Part shown: positions 32,999 through 42,117 of the stretch, one piece after another | Numbering within the stretch: position 1 is the first letter of the stretch | Layout of the letters: the number at the start of each line of letters is the position of its first letter | Source of the DNA: Shimazuella kribbensis DSM 45090 | GTDB lineage: Bacteria; Bacillota; Bacilli; Thermoactinomycetales; Thermoactinomycetaceae | Reading direction: 5' to 3' | DNA length: 64,000 nt | Assembly: GCF_000428065.1 (NCBI RefSeq) | Contig: NZ_ATZF01000002.1 | Coordinates: forward strand, 310,001 to 374,000 | Position numbers and translations under genes: made by a program | Notes under the pieces: generated by a model | Told to the model about the DNA's origin: nothing | Seen by the model: the letters and a program-made list of their open reading frames with translations, nothing else | Databases searched by the model: none

Positions 32999-33709
32999 CT
33001 ATTCTTGCATCTGTCCACTGAAGAGAACTTTATCATCAAGATGCAGTACCCCATCTTTGATCGTATAAACATGGTCACATAAGTCTAATACCCTCTCATC
33101 ATGTGTAACCATAATTCCTGCCTTTCCTTTCCGTTTCACTTCACTAGCTAGCATCTCCACCACTTCTCGACCACGTTTGGAATCCAGACTTGCAGTTGGT
33201 TCATCAGCTAGTATGATTTCAGGATCATTCATCCATGCTCGTGCAATTGCAACACGCTGTTTTTCTCCACCAGATAATTGTGCGGGAAAATGGTGTGTAC
33301 GGTGAGATAAACCTAATTCTTTTAGCAAACGATCCGCCCTTTGTTTCATTCCTTTACTATTACTTGCTAATTTACCTATCAATAGTAATTGATCCAAAAC
33401 AGATAGGTAAGGAATGAGATTGGATGCCTGAAACACAAAGCCAATTTTTTGTAATCTTAGTTGCGCTCTTTCTTTTTCCGAAAGCTTCGTAATTTCTACA
33501 TTATCAAGATAAACATTGCCATTCGTCGGAGATAACAGGAGACCTGCCATGGATAAAAGCGTACTTTTCCCAGATCCGGAAGGACCTATGATCGCTACAA
33601 ATTCTCCAGCTTTTACTTCCAAGGAAACATCTTTGAGAGCCGCTGTTTGATTGGTTTTTTCGCCATATACTTTACTAACTCGTTCGAAAGCCAACATATG
33701 ATTCATCAT
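32999..33709 (-). CDS. ABC transporter ATP-binding protein (LolD/MacB/BceA type)
   Basis: 236 residues with Walker A GPSGSGKSTL, signature LSGGEKQRVAIARAW, Walker B IILADEPTASLD and switch His in VTHDERV. It pairs with the FtsX-like permease, whose stop overlaps this start by four bases. Such pairs move lipoproteins or peptides or act as mechanical exporters. The order two-component system then permease then ATPase resembles peptide-antibiotic stress modules. Confidence 0.95.
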   Translation of the reverse strand: MMNHMLAFERVSKVYGEKTNQTAALKDVSLEVKAGEFVAIIGPSGSGKSTLLSMAGLLLSPTNGNVYLDNVEITKLSEKERAQLRLQKIGFVFQASNLIPYLSVLDQLLLIGKLASNSKGMKQRADRLLKELGLSHRTHHFPAQLSGGEKQRVAIARAWMNDPEIILADEPTASLDSKRGREVVEMLASEVKRKGKAGIMVTHDERVLDLCDHVYTIKDGVLHLDDKVLFSGQMQE

Positions 33710-34779
33710 TCAACCCTCCCAATTGCATCAATTGCTTCTACTTTGGAAATATGGTATACCGACAACAAAGCTCCTACCAAAGATACAACGATCATTAGCA
33801 CTGAGAATCCAACAGAAGTATTCGTTTCTAAGAGAAAAGGAACACTATCTGGTAAAACAAAGGCGGAACCATAAGTCAATCCAATACTTACAACCACTGT
33901 TACAATAGAAATACTCAAGATCTGAGCAACTACACTTTGAGCCAAAAACTTCGTATTAGCACCGATTGCCTTTAACACACCAAATTGATGTGACTTTTGA
34001 AGTGTAATAACATAGAAAAATACTGCTTGAATAAAAGAAGCTATGACAAATAAAAAGGCAATCATCATTTGTAATGACCCTTGCTCTTCTTTATAACCTG
34101 GTGTACTTTCTAATACTTGTTCTTTAGGGACGAATTCCAGTTGCTGATCTATTTTTATTTTACTATCTGTTTCGCGAAGCACAATGGCTTGAAAAGTATC
34201 TTTCTTTGTCCATGCCTTCCAACTGCTTAGGTTCATAAAAATAACAGGAGAATGGCTATAAGATTTATTTTTGGTAAAACCCACTACTTTCCATTTGGAT
34301 GAAGTGTCGGTGTCGACGATCCAATCACCTATATTAATGCCTTCCTGTTGAAGAGATTGATCCACAACAACTTCTCGTTTTTCGTTGTTATTCATCGATT
34401 TCCCTTGTATCACAACTGGCATCAGAAATTCTTTCGGATCTACAGCAAAAACGGTGATATCGATTTTTTTGGATTTGCCGATTTTACTTATAGCAGCCAT
34501 TTTTACTCCAAGCGGCGTTGCTTGTCCTTCTTTAACCTGTTGCTCAACAGATTTCCATTGCACCATATTGACTTGTGAACGATTTATTTTGCTTTCTGCC
34601 TCTGATTGCAAGATGAAAGAATTTGCGTTGATCTGCTGAATAGCAGAGGCATTGTCCGCAGACAATCCATTTGCTAATCCTGCAATCATAAATACTAACC
34701 AAGTAATCAATACCATAATGAAACCAATTAGAAAATAACGTAACTTGGCATACATCATTTCCCGAATCGCTAGAAACAT
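33706..34779 (-). CDS. FtsX-like (MacB-type) ABC permease
   Basis: 357 residues. One N-terminal membrane helix at about 15-37, a large extracellular domain of about 200 residues, then three helices at about 235-345, the four-helix MacB/FtsX plan. It lies 65 bp after the histidine kinase gene. It likely works with the ATPase downstream; the transported molecule is unknown. Confidence 0.92.
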   Translation of the reverse strand: MFLAIREMMYAKLRYFLIGFIMVLITWLVFMIAGLANGLSADNASAIQQINANSFILQSEAESKINRSQVNMVQWKSVEQQVKEGQATPLGVKMAAISKIGKSKKIDITVFAVDPKEFLMPVVIQGKSMNNNEKREVVVDQSLQQEGINIGDWIVDTDTSSKWKVVGFTKNKSYSHSPVIFMNLSSWKAWTKKDTFQAIVLRETDSKIKIDQQLEFVPKEQVLESTPGYKEEQGSLQMMIAFLFVIASFIQAVFFYVITLQKSHQFGVLKAIGANTKFLAQSVVAQILSISIVTVVVSIGLTYGSAFVLPDSVPFLLETNTSVGFSVLMIVVSLVGALLSVYHISKVEAIDAIGRVE

Positions 34780-34844
34780 GTTCTTGCACCTCTCTTTCTA
34801 GCTCGATTATAAGAAGTGCACATGAACATGAGATGAATATCATA

Positions 34845-36227
34845 TTACAGTCTTGGAAGTGTCACGATAAAAGTAGTTCCTACTTGAGGAACGCTGGACA
34901 CCTGAATACTACCTTTATGTAAAGAAATGATTTTATGCACAATGGATAACCCAAGTCCACTACCTCCAACTTTATTTGTTCGGGATTTATCTGTTTTGTA
35001 AAAACGTTCAAATACATGTGATATATCTTCTTTCGATATTCCTACCCCTGTATCTGTAACACGAACTTGTATTTCCTCTACAGATATTGGTAGTATTTCA
35101 AAACGGATCGTACCGCCTTCATCCGTAAATTTTATACCGTTGGTCAGTAAGTTTATCCATACTTGATAAAGAAGTTTAGCATCTGCATTTATCAGCGTGG
35201 ATGGTAAATCCAACTCGATCGCTAACCCTTTCGCTCTCCATTGCCACTGCAACATGGTTACAACTTGGTTGATCTGCTCCGCCAAATCAAATGGACTTCG
35301 TTGTAATAGATTTTTTTCACTTTCTAGTGAGGCCAACGTCAGAAGTTGCTTGCTTAGTATAGACAATCTTTCGCTCTCAAGTTCAATGATGGATAAGTAT
35401 TGTTTCTTCGTCTCATTTGGCAAATCATTTGATTGAAGAGTTTTAGAAAATCCTTGTATAGACGTAAGTGGTGATTGAATTTCATGTGAAACATTCGACA
35501 CAAACTCTTGTCTCATCTTTTCCAATTGCTCAATACTAGCCGTCATTCCTGAAAAACTTTTTGCTAGGATTCCTAATTCATCTTTCCGATTAACAGGCAA
35601 TTGAATATGGAAATCTCCTTCTGCAATTTTTCTAGTCGCTTTGGTTAATGTTCGTATAGGTCTTACAATGTAATAGGTACCAATAAATACAAACAAAATA
35701 CTCAATCCAATAGTCAAAAGCAACAAAACAGAAAAAAAGATGCGCATTTCTCCAAATTGAGTACCTATATCCGGGCGAACAAATAGAGCAGATCTTCCTT
35801 CTATGCCATGAAGCGGCACGCCAATCGTATTGATTAAGGCATCATCAAAAAAACCTGTGATAAACACTCCTGTTGGAAATCTCAGCACTCCATGATATGT
35901 TTTTCCTGATAGGACTTCTCGAATCACGGATGCTGGTAGAGATGTTTCATCAAATGGCCTCCCGAAAAAAACAGGCTTTTGTCCCTCTTGATAATATGCG
36001 ATTTGAAAACCCAAATTTGCAATATGATCGAAGTAATTAGGAAAATCTAACCCCTTATTATTTTCATAGTAATTAGCAATAGTTTGTGTGATTTCAGTTA
36101 TCTTTTGATCATTGTATGGTTTTAAATTACTTTGGTAATACCAGTTACTTAGAACAAAAGCAAGGCATCCACTAACCAGCATAATGCATACAGTGGTCAG
36201 TGCAAACCGCAAGTACAAAGTTTTCAC
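34845..36227 (-). CDS. Sensor histidine kinase
   Basis: 460 residues. Membrane helices at about 7-28 and 163-186 flank an extracellular sensor of about 130 residues, followed by HAMP, a HisKA domain with His248 in NVSHEIQSPLTS, and a HATPase domain with N (WINLLTNGIKF), G1 (VTDTGVGI) and G2 (GGSGLGLSIV) boxes. Its start overlaps the regulator's stop by four bases. It presumably phosphorylates the adjacent response regulator in response to an envelope signal. Confidence 0.95.
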   Translation of the reverse strand: MKTLYLRFALTTVCIMLVSGCLAFVLSNWYYQSNLKPYNDQKITEITQTIANYYENNKGLDFPNYFDHIANLGFQIAYYQEGQKPVFFGRPFDETSLPASVIREVLSGKTYHGVLRFPTGVFITGFFDDALINTIGVPLHGIEGRSALFVRPDIGTQFGEMRIFFSVLLLLTIGLSILFVFIGTYYIVRPIRTLTKATRKIAEGDFHIQLPVNRKDELGILAKSFSGMTASIEQLEKMRQEFVSNVSHEIQSPLTSIQGFSKTLQSNDLPNETKKQYLSIIELESERLSILSKQLLTLASLESEKNLLQRSPFDLAEQINQVVTMLQWQWRAKGLAIELDLPSTLINADAKLLYQVWINLLTNGIKFTDEGGTIRFEILPISVEEIQVRVTDTGVGISKEDISHVFERFYKTDKSRTNKVGGSGLGLSIVHKIISLHKGSIQVSSVPQVGTTFIVTLPRL

Positions 36228-36901
36228 GCTTGGAAGACCTCCAATTTATATCCTACTCCCCGAACCGTTTTGATTATAAAGTCGTTTGTCTTATTCGCGA
36301 AACGTTCTCGCAATCGTTTGATGTGTACATCAACAGTTCGTTCATCTCCTACAAACTCCATCCCCCATATCAACTGAATAAGTTCTTCTCTCGTAAAAAC
36401 GCGATTAGGATGACTCGCTAATTGAGACAGCAATTCAAATTCTTTAAACGGCAATAATATCGTATTTCCATCACATCTCACTTCATAACTTTTTCGGTCA
36501 ATTACAGTATGTCCGATTAAAATAGAATCTGAATGCAAAACCTGATAACGGCGAAGCAATGCTTTTACACGAAACAGTATTTCCTTTGGTTCAAAAGGTT
36601 TGACCATATAATCATCCGTACCTAATTCAAAGCCTCGTTCTTTATCTTGTAACTGATCTTTCGCTGTCAACATCAAGATCGGTATATCATATGTAGTCCT
36701 AATTTTCCTGCATAAATCAAAACCATTCATGCGAGGCATCATAATATCAATAATGGCTAATTTTATATTCTCCCTCTGTAGAATATTTAGTGCTTGCTCT
36801 CCATCCTCAGCCTCCCAAACTACATATCCTTCTGTGTGTAAATGAAAACGAACCAACTCCCGAATATGTGAATCATCATCAACAACTAAAAGTTGTAACA
36901 T
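36224..36901 (-). CDS. OmpR/PhoB-family response regulator
   Basis: 225 residues from the ATG at 36901; an ATG four codons upstream is possible but has no better ribosome site. The receiver domain has the acidic pair in VVDDDS, phospho-acceptor Asp52 (IIDIMMPRMNG) and Lys in LTAKD. The C-terminal winged helix contains REELIQLIWGMEFVGDERTVDVHIKRLR. It probably controls the downstream ABC genes. Confidence 0.95.
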   Translation of the reverse strand: MLQLLVVDDDSHIRELVRFHLHTEGYVVWEAEDGEQALNILQRENIKLAIIDIMMPRMNGFDLCRKIRTTYDIPILMLTAKDQLQDKERGFELGTDDYMVKPFEPKEILFRVKALLRRYQVLHSDSILIGHTVIDRKSYEVRCDGNTILLPFKEFELLSQLASHPNRVFTREELIQLIWGMEFVGDERTVDVHIKRLRERFANKTNDFIIKTVRGVGYKLEVFQA

Positions 36902-36978
36902 TTTGCAACCCATCCTTCAAGTGAGCATTTGCACTGTCGATTGATTACTTCCCTTATATCATTAGCATAAGACAATAG

Positions 36979-37000
36979 AAAAAGCACCAATTTGGTGCTT
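36979..37000 (-). terminator. Terminator of the DUF418-tetR operon
   Basis: AAGCACCAA/TTGGTGCTT followed on the minus strand by TTTCTATTG. Confidence 0.85.
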
Positions 37001-37012
37001 CCCAGTATTCCT

Positions 37013-37630
37013 TTAGACCCTATTTTCAAACTCTTCTTTGCATAGCTCTTTCAAGTGGTGAGATATTATCATTTCAATGTCTTCAGGTGTTAGTATGTCC
37101 GGTTTTAGAATCCGATGAATCGCCAAACCATCCACTAAACCATACAAACGATCTATTTCTAATTTCATATCTACTTCTGATTTTAGCCACTTGGATTCTT
37201 TCAATATATGGAGAGCCCATTCCATCCCCTTGTACATATCCATATACATTTTGTCGATCAATTTGCGCATTTCATTGTTACTTAGTGCTTTAGCATTAAA
37301 GGACAGCCAAACTTGTAACTCCATGTGTTCTTCCTCATTTGACGGTATGAAAAATAAAACTATTCTTTTAGCTGCGTCAAAAGGTGATCCTTCGAATTGC
37401 TGGACTCTATTTTTTATACGTTCTTCCATTCGTTCTATGATGAGTTCCATGGAAAAATACAGTAGTTCAGATTGATTGGTAAAATAGTGTCGCATCGTAC
37501 TTACAGATAAATTCGCTTCCTCTGCAATGTTTCGTACAGTAGCTTTTTCAATTCCACTTTTTAAGATCACCTTCCAAACAGCTTGGGCTACTTTTTCCTT
37601 TTGTTTTTGGTGATCAACGATTTTAGGCAT
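37013..37630 (-). CDS. TetR-family regulator
   Basis: 205 residues from MPKIVDHQKQ, preceded by AAAGGA; longer frames upstream run through the end of the DUF418 gene and are not needed. The N-terminal HTH is ATVRNIAEEANLSVSTMRHYF, and the C-terminal ligand domain matches BetI-like members (QVWLSFNAKALSN, LYGLVDGLAIHRIL). It sits downstream of DUF418 in one operon. The palindrome at the operon promoter is its likely operator, implying autorepression. Confidence 0.9.
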   Translation of the reverse strand: MPKIVDHQKQKEKVAQAVWKVILKSGIEKATVRNIAEEANLSVSTMRHYFTNQSELLYFSMELIIERMEERIKNRVQQFEGSPFDAAKRIVLFFIPSNEEEHMELQVWLSFNAKALSNNEMRKLIDKMYMDMYKGMEWALHILKESKWLKSEVDMKLEIDRLYGLVDGLAIHRILKPDILTPEDIEMIISHHLKELCKEEFENRV

Positions 37631-37698
37631 ACATTCCAAATCCTTTTTTGTACAATTGTACCAGTAAGACATTTTGGATTCTATGTTAAACAAGCAAT

Positions 37699-38847
37699 TT
37701 ACTTGCCGCTTGTAGGAGAAATCATCCCAGCTGCCTTTTTTCGCGCTATTTCCATTGGTCCTAAAGCAAAGAACCTCATCCATATAGAAGTGAAAGTAAT
37801 TTGGAAAAACATAATTATTATCCAAATTCCAATGATGGTAATAGAATTTACCTTTCCACCAAGCGACATTCCCCAACCATAAAAAATGATAGAACAAAGA
37901 ATGTTTTGTAACACATAGCAACTAAGCGACATTTTCCCTGTTTGTCCAAGCCATCTCCATAACACCCATTTTTCTTGTTTCTCGACCAAATGAGCAAGCA
38001 AACCCATGTACCCAATCGATAATACAGGAGCAAAAACATACCGAACAATAATATCAAAATAACCACCAGGTACCAATAGAAGCATATTTAACGGTATTCC
38101 TACCAGCAAACCAAACTTCAACATTTTGCTGCGAATCTTTCTGCCCTTTTCATCTGAAGAAAAGGCTCCCTTTCTCATGAGAAGTACTCCAGTAAGAAAT
38201 AAAAATATATTTGAACTAAATGCTAGAATCAGCTCAAACCGAAGTTCAACAAAATTATTCAATCGATAGAAAACTTGCTCTAGCCATGTTCCGTTTTGAT
38301 AGAGGGATATCACTTCTGTTGCATCTCCACCAGTAATCTGAGCTCCACTGAATTGCAAATATAGAATTCCTAGATAGACCAAAACATGAATACTCCCAAA
38401 GCCAATCATCGCTCTTTTTATAGACTTCTCTCCTGCCTTGACGATAAAAGCCACAATAATTGCTGTCAAAGCATAACTCATCAAGATGTCATATTCCATA
38501 ACCAGCATGAAATGTAAGAAACCTTCTACCATTAGGATAATGGAGATCCAAATATACATACCTGGCCATGGATTCCCTTTTCGTACAGATTGTTGATATT
38601 TGAGTTCAAGACCTACTCCAAACATGATAGCTAATAATCCAAGAAATTTACCATTTACTAAAAAAAGGACAATGGTAGAGATAAAAGTATCTAGCGATGA
38701 CCACCAAACCTTATTTGGGTCTGTCAGCATAGCGTTTAAATCACCTAAATGGGCAAAAATCCAAATATTCGTTCCCAATGTACCCAAAATAGCAAAACCT
38801 CTTAAAATATCTAATATTTTAATTCTATTTTGTTTTTGTGTATTCAT
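37699..38847 (-). CDS. DUF418-family membrane protein
   Basis: 382 residues from MNTQKQNRIKILDILRG; GGGGTGG upstream supports this start. About ten membrane helices with the DUF418 C-terminal block (GRWLGQTGKMSLSCYVLQNI appears as WRWLGQTGKMSLSCYVLQN) and the N-terminal ILDILRGFAILGTL motif. The family (B. subtilis YeiB/YxaH-like) is of unknown function, possibly acyl- or lipid-related transport. It is the first gene of the operon with tetR. Confidence 0.92.
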   Translation of the reverse strand: MNTQKQNRIKILDILRGFAILGTLGTNIWIFAHLGDLNAMLTDPNKVWWSSLDTFISTIVLFLVNGKFLGLLAIMFGVGLELKYQQSVRKGNPWPGMYIWISIILMVEGFLHFMLVMEYDILMSYALTAIIVAFIVKAGEKSIKRAMIGFGSIHVLVYLGILYLQFSGAQITGGDATEVISLYQNGTWLEQVFYRLNNFVELRFELILAFSSNIFLFLTGVLLMRKGAFSSDEKGRKIRSKMLKFGLLVGIPLNMLLLVPGGYFDIIVRYVFAPVLSIGYMGLLAHLVEKQEKWVLWRWLGQTGKMSLSCYVLQNILCSIIFYGWGMSLGGKVNSITIIGIWIIIMFFQITFTSIWMRFFALGPMEIARKKAAGMISPTSGK

Positions 38848-38892
38848 ATATTCCACCCCTGTTTTATTTCGGCATGATCGTCCTATAAAAAA

Positions 38893-38914
38893 TAATAGCA
38901 CGATCGTGCGATAA
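38893..38914. promoter_or_regulatory. Palindromic operator in the DUF418-tetR promoter
   Basis: GCACGATCGTGC (38898-38909) is a perfect 12-bp palindrome, extended to ATcGCACGATCGTGCtAT. It lies between a TTTGTT -35-like hexamer and TATTAT -10 on the minus strand, the classic place for TetR repression. Confidence 0.7.
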
Positions 38915-38946
38915 AAACAAAGGTTTTTTCAAAATATACACAATAC

Positions 38947-38974
38947 CCCAGAGAATAAATATTCTCTGGGGTAG
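38947..38974 (-). terminator. Terminator after the Spo0E-like gene
   Basis: CCCCAGAGAATA/TATTCTCTGGGG, a 12-bp perfect stem with a two-base loop and a modest T-rich tail. Confidence 0.85.
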
Positions 38975-38986
38975 GAAAGACACTTA

Positions 38987-39163
38987 CTATATATTGTGCT
39001 TCAGGTACTGGTATTGCACGATAAGTAAATCTAACTCTCGACTAATGGGTAAAACGGTAGGATCCAACAATCTACTTGGTTCTCCCCTCACAGATTGATG
39101 TAACTTTTTGCGTACTCGCTCCAACTCTTTTTCTAAACGCTTCAGTGGACGTACATCTTCCAT
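38987..39163 (-). CDS. Spo0E-like aspartyl-phosphate phosphatase family protein
   Basis: 58 residues from MEDVRPLKRL (GGGGGA upstream); an upstream ATG would add 25 residues but has no ribosome site. Two helices end in the family signature SRELDLLIVQYQYLK (SxxxD). Spo0E proteins dephosphorylate Spo0A~P and delay sporulation. The linker is longer and more basic than usual, so its target is uncertain. It follows dut by about 90 bp, probably cotranscribed. Confidence 0.75.
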   Translation of the reverse strand: MEDVRPLKRLEKELERVRKKLHQSVRGEPSRLLDPTVLPISRELDLLIVQYQYLKHNI

Positions 39164-39255
39164 GGAAAGATCCCCCTGCCTTAGCATAGAATAAGGTAAA
39201 TTGGTAGCTATACACTTCTTCTCTAAGCTTTGACCCATATATATCTTCTCTATAC

Positions 39256-39699
39256 TTATACGCCAGTGTGACCAAATCCACCTGCTCCACGAACGGTACT
39301 GACCAATTCTTTTACTTGTTCCAAGTGAACCTTTGCTACTTCTTGAAAAACAAGTTGAGCAATCCGGTCTCCTCGATTTACTCGAAAAGGTTTGTCCCCG
39401 AAATTGACCATAATCACTTTTATTTCTCCACGATAATCTGCATCAATGGTTCCTGGAGAATTTAGCATGGAGATGCCATGTTTAAATGCTAGGCCACTTC
39501 TCGGACGAACTTGTGCTTCTAAATGTTCTGGCATCGCAATGCAAATCCCTGTAGGAACTAGCTTCCATTCTCCTGGCTGAAGTAAAAGTTCCTCCGTAAC
39601 AGCAGCACATAAATCAAAACCACTAGCACCTGTAGACATTTTTTCTGGTAAGGATATATCTTCGTTTCCAGGTATACGACAAATTTGTACGGTAAGCAT
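39256..39699 (-). CDS. dut: dUTP diphosphatase
   Basis: 147 residues, a trimeric-type dUTPase. Motifs in order: SAGFDL-like ASGFDLCA, RPRSGLAFKHGI, GTIDADYRGEIKV, RIAQLVFQ and the C-terminal RGAGGFGHTG, which has His where Ser is usual. It removes dUTP and supplies dUMP. It starts 26 bp after mlpA. Confidence 0.95.
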   Translation of the reverse strand: MLTVQICRIPGNEDISLPEKMSTGASGFDLCAAVTEELLLQPGEWKLVPTGICIAMPEHLEAQVRPRSGLAFKHGISMLNSPGTIDADYRGEIKVIMVNFGDKPFRVNRGDRIAQLVFQEVAKVHLEQVKELVSTVRGAGGFGHTGV

Positions 39700-39725
39700 A
39701 TCAGTAATACTCCTTTTATTACAAA

Positions 39726-40955
39726 CTATATGGTGGGTAATTTTCCACTTGGTGAAATGAGGGCCAATGAATAGGAAGACTGGAAAATTCGCTTTGCCAT
39801 TTTATTGACATCCTCCAATGTTACTTTTTCTACTTGGCCAATAATCTCATCGAGAGTTTGATGTTTTTTTAATAATAATTCATTTCGTCCCAAACGACTC
39901 ATTCGATTATTGGTACTTTCTAATCCTAACATCATACTGCCTTTTAATTGTTCTTGTGCTTTTATCAATTCTTGCTCCAAAACACCGCAATCTGCCACTT
40001 GATTAATAACATCATAAATCACATTACATACTTCTTGTTCTTGACCATGCTTTGTACCTGCATAAATGGCAAACAATCCATTATATCGATGAGCAGAGTG
40101 ATAGGAGTAAACAGAATACGCTAATCCTCTTTCTTCTCGGACTTCTTGAAACAAACGCGAACTCATATTGCCACCAAGAATATTATTTAATAGAATCAAC
40201 GGATAGATCTGCTGATCTTTTAGAGACACTCCTTGATAGCCAATACAAAGGTGCGTTTGCTCTGTTGTTTTTTGTTTTGCTATTACCTGTGGTGTAAAGA
40301 GGGGAGTCGTATCGTCTAAAATATTTTCCTCACCTTGCTGATGAGAAAAATACTGCTCTACTTGCTGGACATAATCGTTGGGGAGATTTCCAGCAAGTGC
40401 TATCACCACATTATGTGGATTGTAGTAACTTTTTCGATAAGCGATAAGCTGATCTCTTGTAAAAGAAGAAACATTATCCATTGTTCCAATAACAGGATAG
40501 CCAAGAGGATGTTCAGAAAAAGATATTTCTGATAGCATATCATGAATCAAATCGTCTGGTGTATCTTCTACCATCGATATCTCTTCTAAGACTACCTTTT
40601 TTTCTTTTTCTATCTCTAATTCATCAAATGTAGAGTGAAAAAACATATCTGCTAAAAGGTCTAGGGACATAGAAAAATGTTGATCTAACACTTTTGCATA
40701 GTAGCACGTTACTTCTTTTGAAGTGAATGCATTGACTTGACCACCAAATTGATCAAATCCTTCTGCAATTTGTCTTGCTGTTCGTGTAGTTGTGCCTTTA
40801 AAAAGCATATGTTCCATAAAGTGAGATATCCCATTTACTTGTTTGGATTCTCCTTCAGAACCTGCACCTACCCAGATTCCTAATGCAATAGAACGCACAT
40901 GAGGAATCTCCTCTGCTACAATGCGTATTCCATTTTTTAAAGTATGTATAAGAAT
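39726..40955 (-). CDS. mlpA: M16-family zinc peptidase
   Basis: Zinc-binding HFMEH with a distal Glu (LEIEKEKKVVLEE region) marks an M16 processing-type peptidase, YmxG/MlpA of Bacillus, in its usual place after the deacetylase gene. The first ATG/GTG (GTG at 40898) would cut off the conserved first strand. In frame upstream the DNA reads LIHTLKNGIRIVAEEIPHV, with a perfect AGGAGG eight bases before an ATT at 40955. I therefore propose ATT as start (409 residues). The GTG with AGGAG nine bases upstream remains an alternative. Confidence 0.85.
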   Translation of the reverse strand: MLIHTLKNGIRIVAEEIPHVRSIALGIWVGAGSEGESKQVNGISHFMEHMLFKGTTTRTARQIAEGFDQFGGQVNAFTSKEVTCYYAKVLDQHFSMSLDLLADMFFHSTFDELEIEKEKKVVLEEISMVEDTPDDLIHDMLSEISFSEHPLGYPVIGTMDNVSSFTRDQLIAYRKSYYNPHNVVIALAGNLPNDYVQQVEQYFSHQQGEENILDDTTPLFTPQVIAKQKTTEQTHLCIGYQGVSLKDQQIYPLILLNNILGGNMSSRLFQEVREERGLAYSVYSYHSAHRYNGLFAIYAGTKHGQEQEVCNVIYDVINQVADCGVLEQELIKAQEQLKGSMMLGLESTNNRMSRLGRNELLLKKHQTLDEIIGQVEKVTLEDVNKMAKRIFQSSYSLALISPSGKLPTI

Positions 40956-41033
40956 TGAAAAAACCTCCTAGCTTGCACTACTTGATTCCAAATTCAAGAA
41001 GTATTTTCACTATATCAGATTAAAGATAAACGC

Positions 41034-41996
41034 TCAACGGGCGTTGATACGTTTGGAAGAAAGCACTTCCGAAACCGTTGTGAGGGCTAAATCTTTTTGC
41101 TTAATTTCCTGAATAATCCTTGGCAAAGCTTTTACGGTCCGATCAGTTGGATGCATCAAAATCAAGTTTCCAGGTTCGACTTTTGTCCTGATTTTCTGTA
41201 CCATTGAATTAGAAGAAGTCGTTTTTCGCCAATCAATCGTATCCAATGTCCAAAGAACGGTTCCTAAATGAAAATCATATGCTACTTGGACTACTTTGTT
41301 ATTGTAATCTCCAGCAGGCGGGGCAAACCAACTACTTGGATGATGAAATACTTGTTTGATTACTTCTTCTGTCCTTCCAATTTCTCTTTGCATTCTATCT
41401 GCGGGAACCTGACTCATCATTCTATGGGTATACCCATGATTCCCGATTTCATGCCCTGATTTTTCCAATGCTAAACCTTCTTTGCGATGGCTATTTAACC
41501 AAGTGCCATCTAAAAAAAAAGTAACTTTAATCTTCTCTTTTTGAAAAATTTCGAGCATTTCAGATAGATACTCTGTTCCCCATGCGACATTGACCATCAG
41601 AGCAACTGCTTTTTGCTGTTCATTGCCACGGTAGATCGGTCCGATTCCTAAATCCTTTAAATCTACGGCAGGCTTTACTATTCGATACACCCATTGGATC
41701 TCTTTCGAATGAGTTCGTTTTGTTTTTTCTAATGTTTTTTGTTTGTCTACTACTATTCCATCCATACCGGGAACTAACTTCCAGACACGATCATTTCGAG
41801 CATTAATAGGTGCAACTTCATGCTTGGGAGCTTCTCTATTGATCTTTGCCTGCAGCTCCAAATCATCTGTAACAAAAACTGGGATGACTGTTTGTTTCCG
41901 AAGGGAAGATACATACAAAGATATAGGAGACGAATAACAAATAAAAATACTAACCATAACTGCAAAAACACCTACAAAATAAACATTCTTTTTCAA
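41034..41996 (-). CDS. ylxY: Polysaccharide deacetylase (YlxY/PdaB-like)
   Basis: 320 residues. An N-terminal membrane anchor or signal at 5-24 is followed by a long linker and a NodB domain: VALMVNVAWGTEYL, FFLDGTWLNSHRKEG, HEIGNHGYTHRMMSQV, WFAPPAGDYNN, LILMHPTD. The first catalytic Asp of TFDDG-type proteins is replaced (VNVAWG), as in YlxY, so activity is doubtful. Position between pnp and mlpA is as in Bacillus. Confidence 0.88.
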   Translation of the reverse strand: MKKNVYFVGVFAVMVSIFICYSSPISLYVSSLRKQTVIPVFVTDDLELQAKINREAPKHEVAPINARNDRVWKLVPGMDGIVVDKQKTLEKTKRTHSKEIQWVYRIVKPAVDLKDLGIGPIYRGNEQQKAVALMVNVAWGTEYLSEMLEIFQKEKIKVTFFLDGTWLNSHRKEGLALEKSGHEIGNHGYTHRMMSQVPADRMQREIGRTEEVIKQVFHHPSSWFAPPAGDYNNKVVQVAYDFHLGTVLWTLDTIDWRKTTSSNSMVQKIRTKVEPGNLILMHPTDRTVKALPRIIQEIKQKDLALTTVSEVLSSKRINAR

Positions 41997-42117
41997 AGCT
42001 TGTCATCTCCTTTCTTCTTTTATTTATGAGAGGAAAAAGGAAAAATGCTTTGATTGTCTCATTTTAACAATGCTATACTTACAAAGTAGTTGCTTTACTT
42101 TGAAAAATGGAGTTTCC

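Noticed and set aside
37631-37921. Long N-terminal extension of the TetR protein
   Set aside because: It overlaps the end of the DUF418 gene and is not TetR-like. A proper start with a ribosome site lies at 37630.
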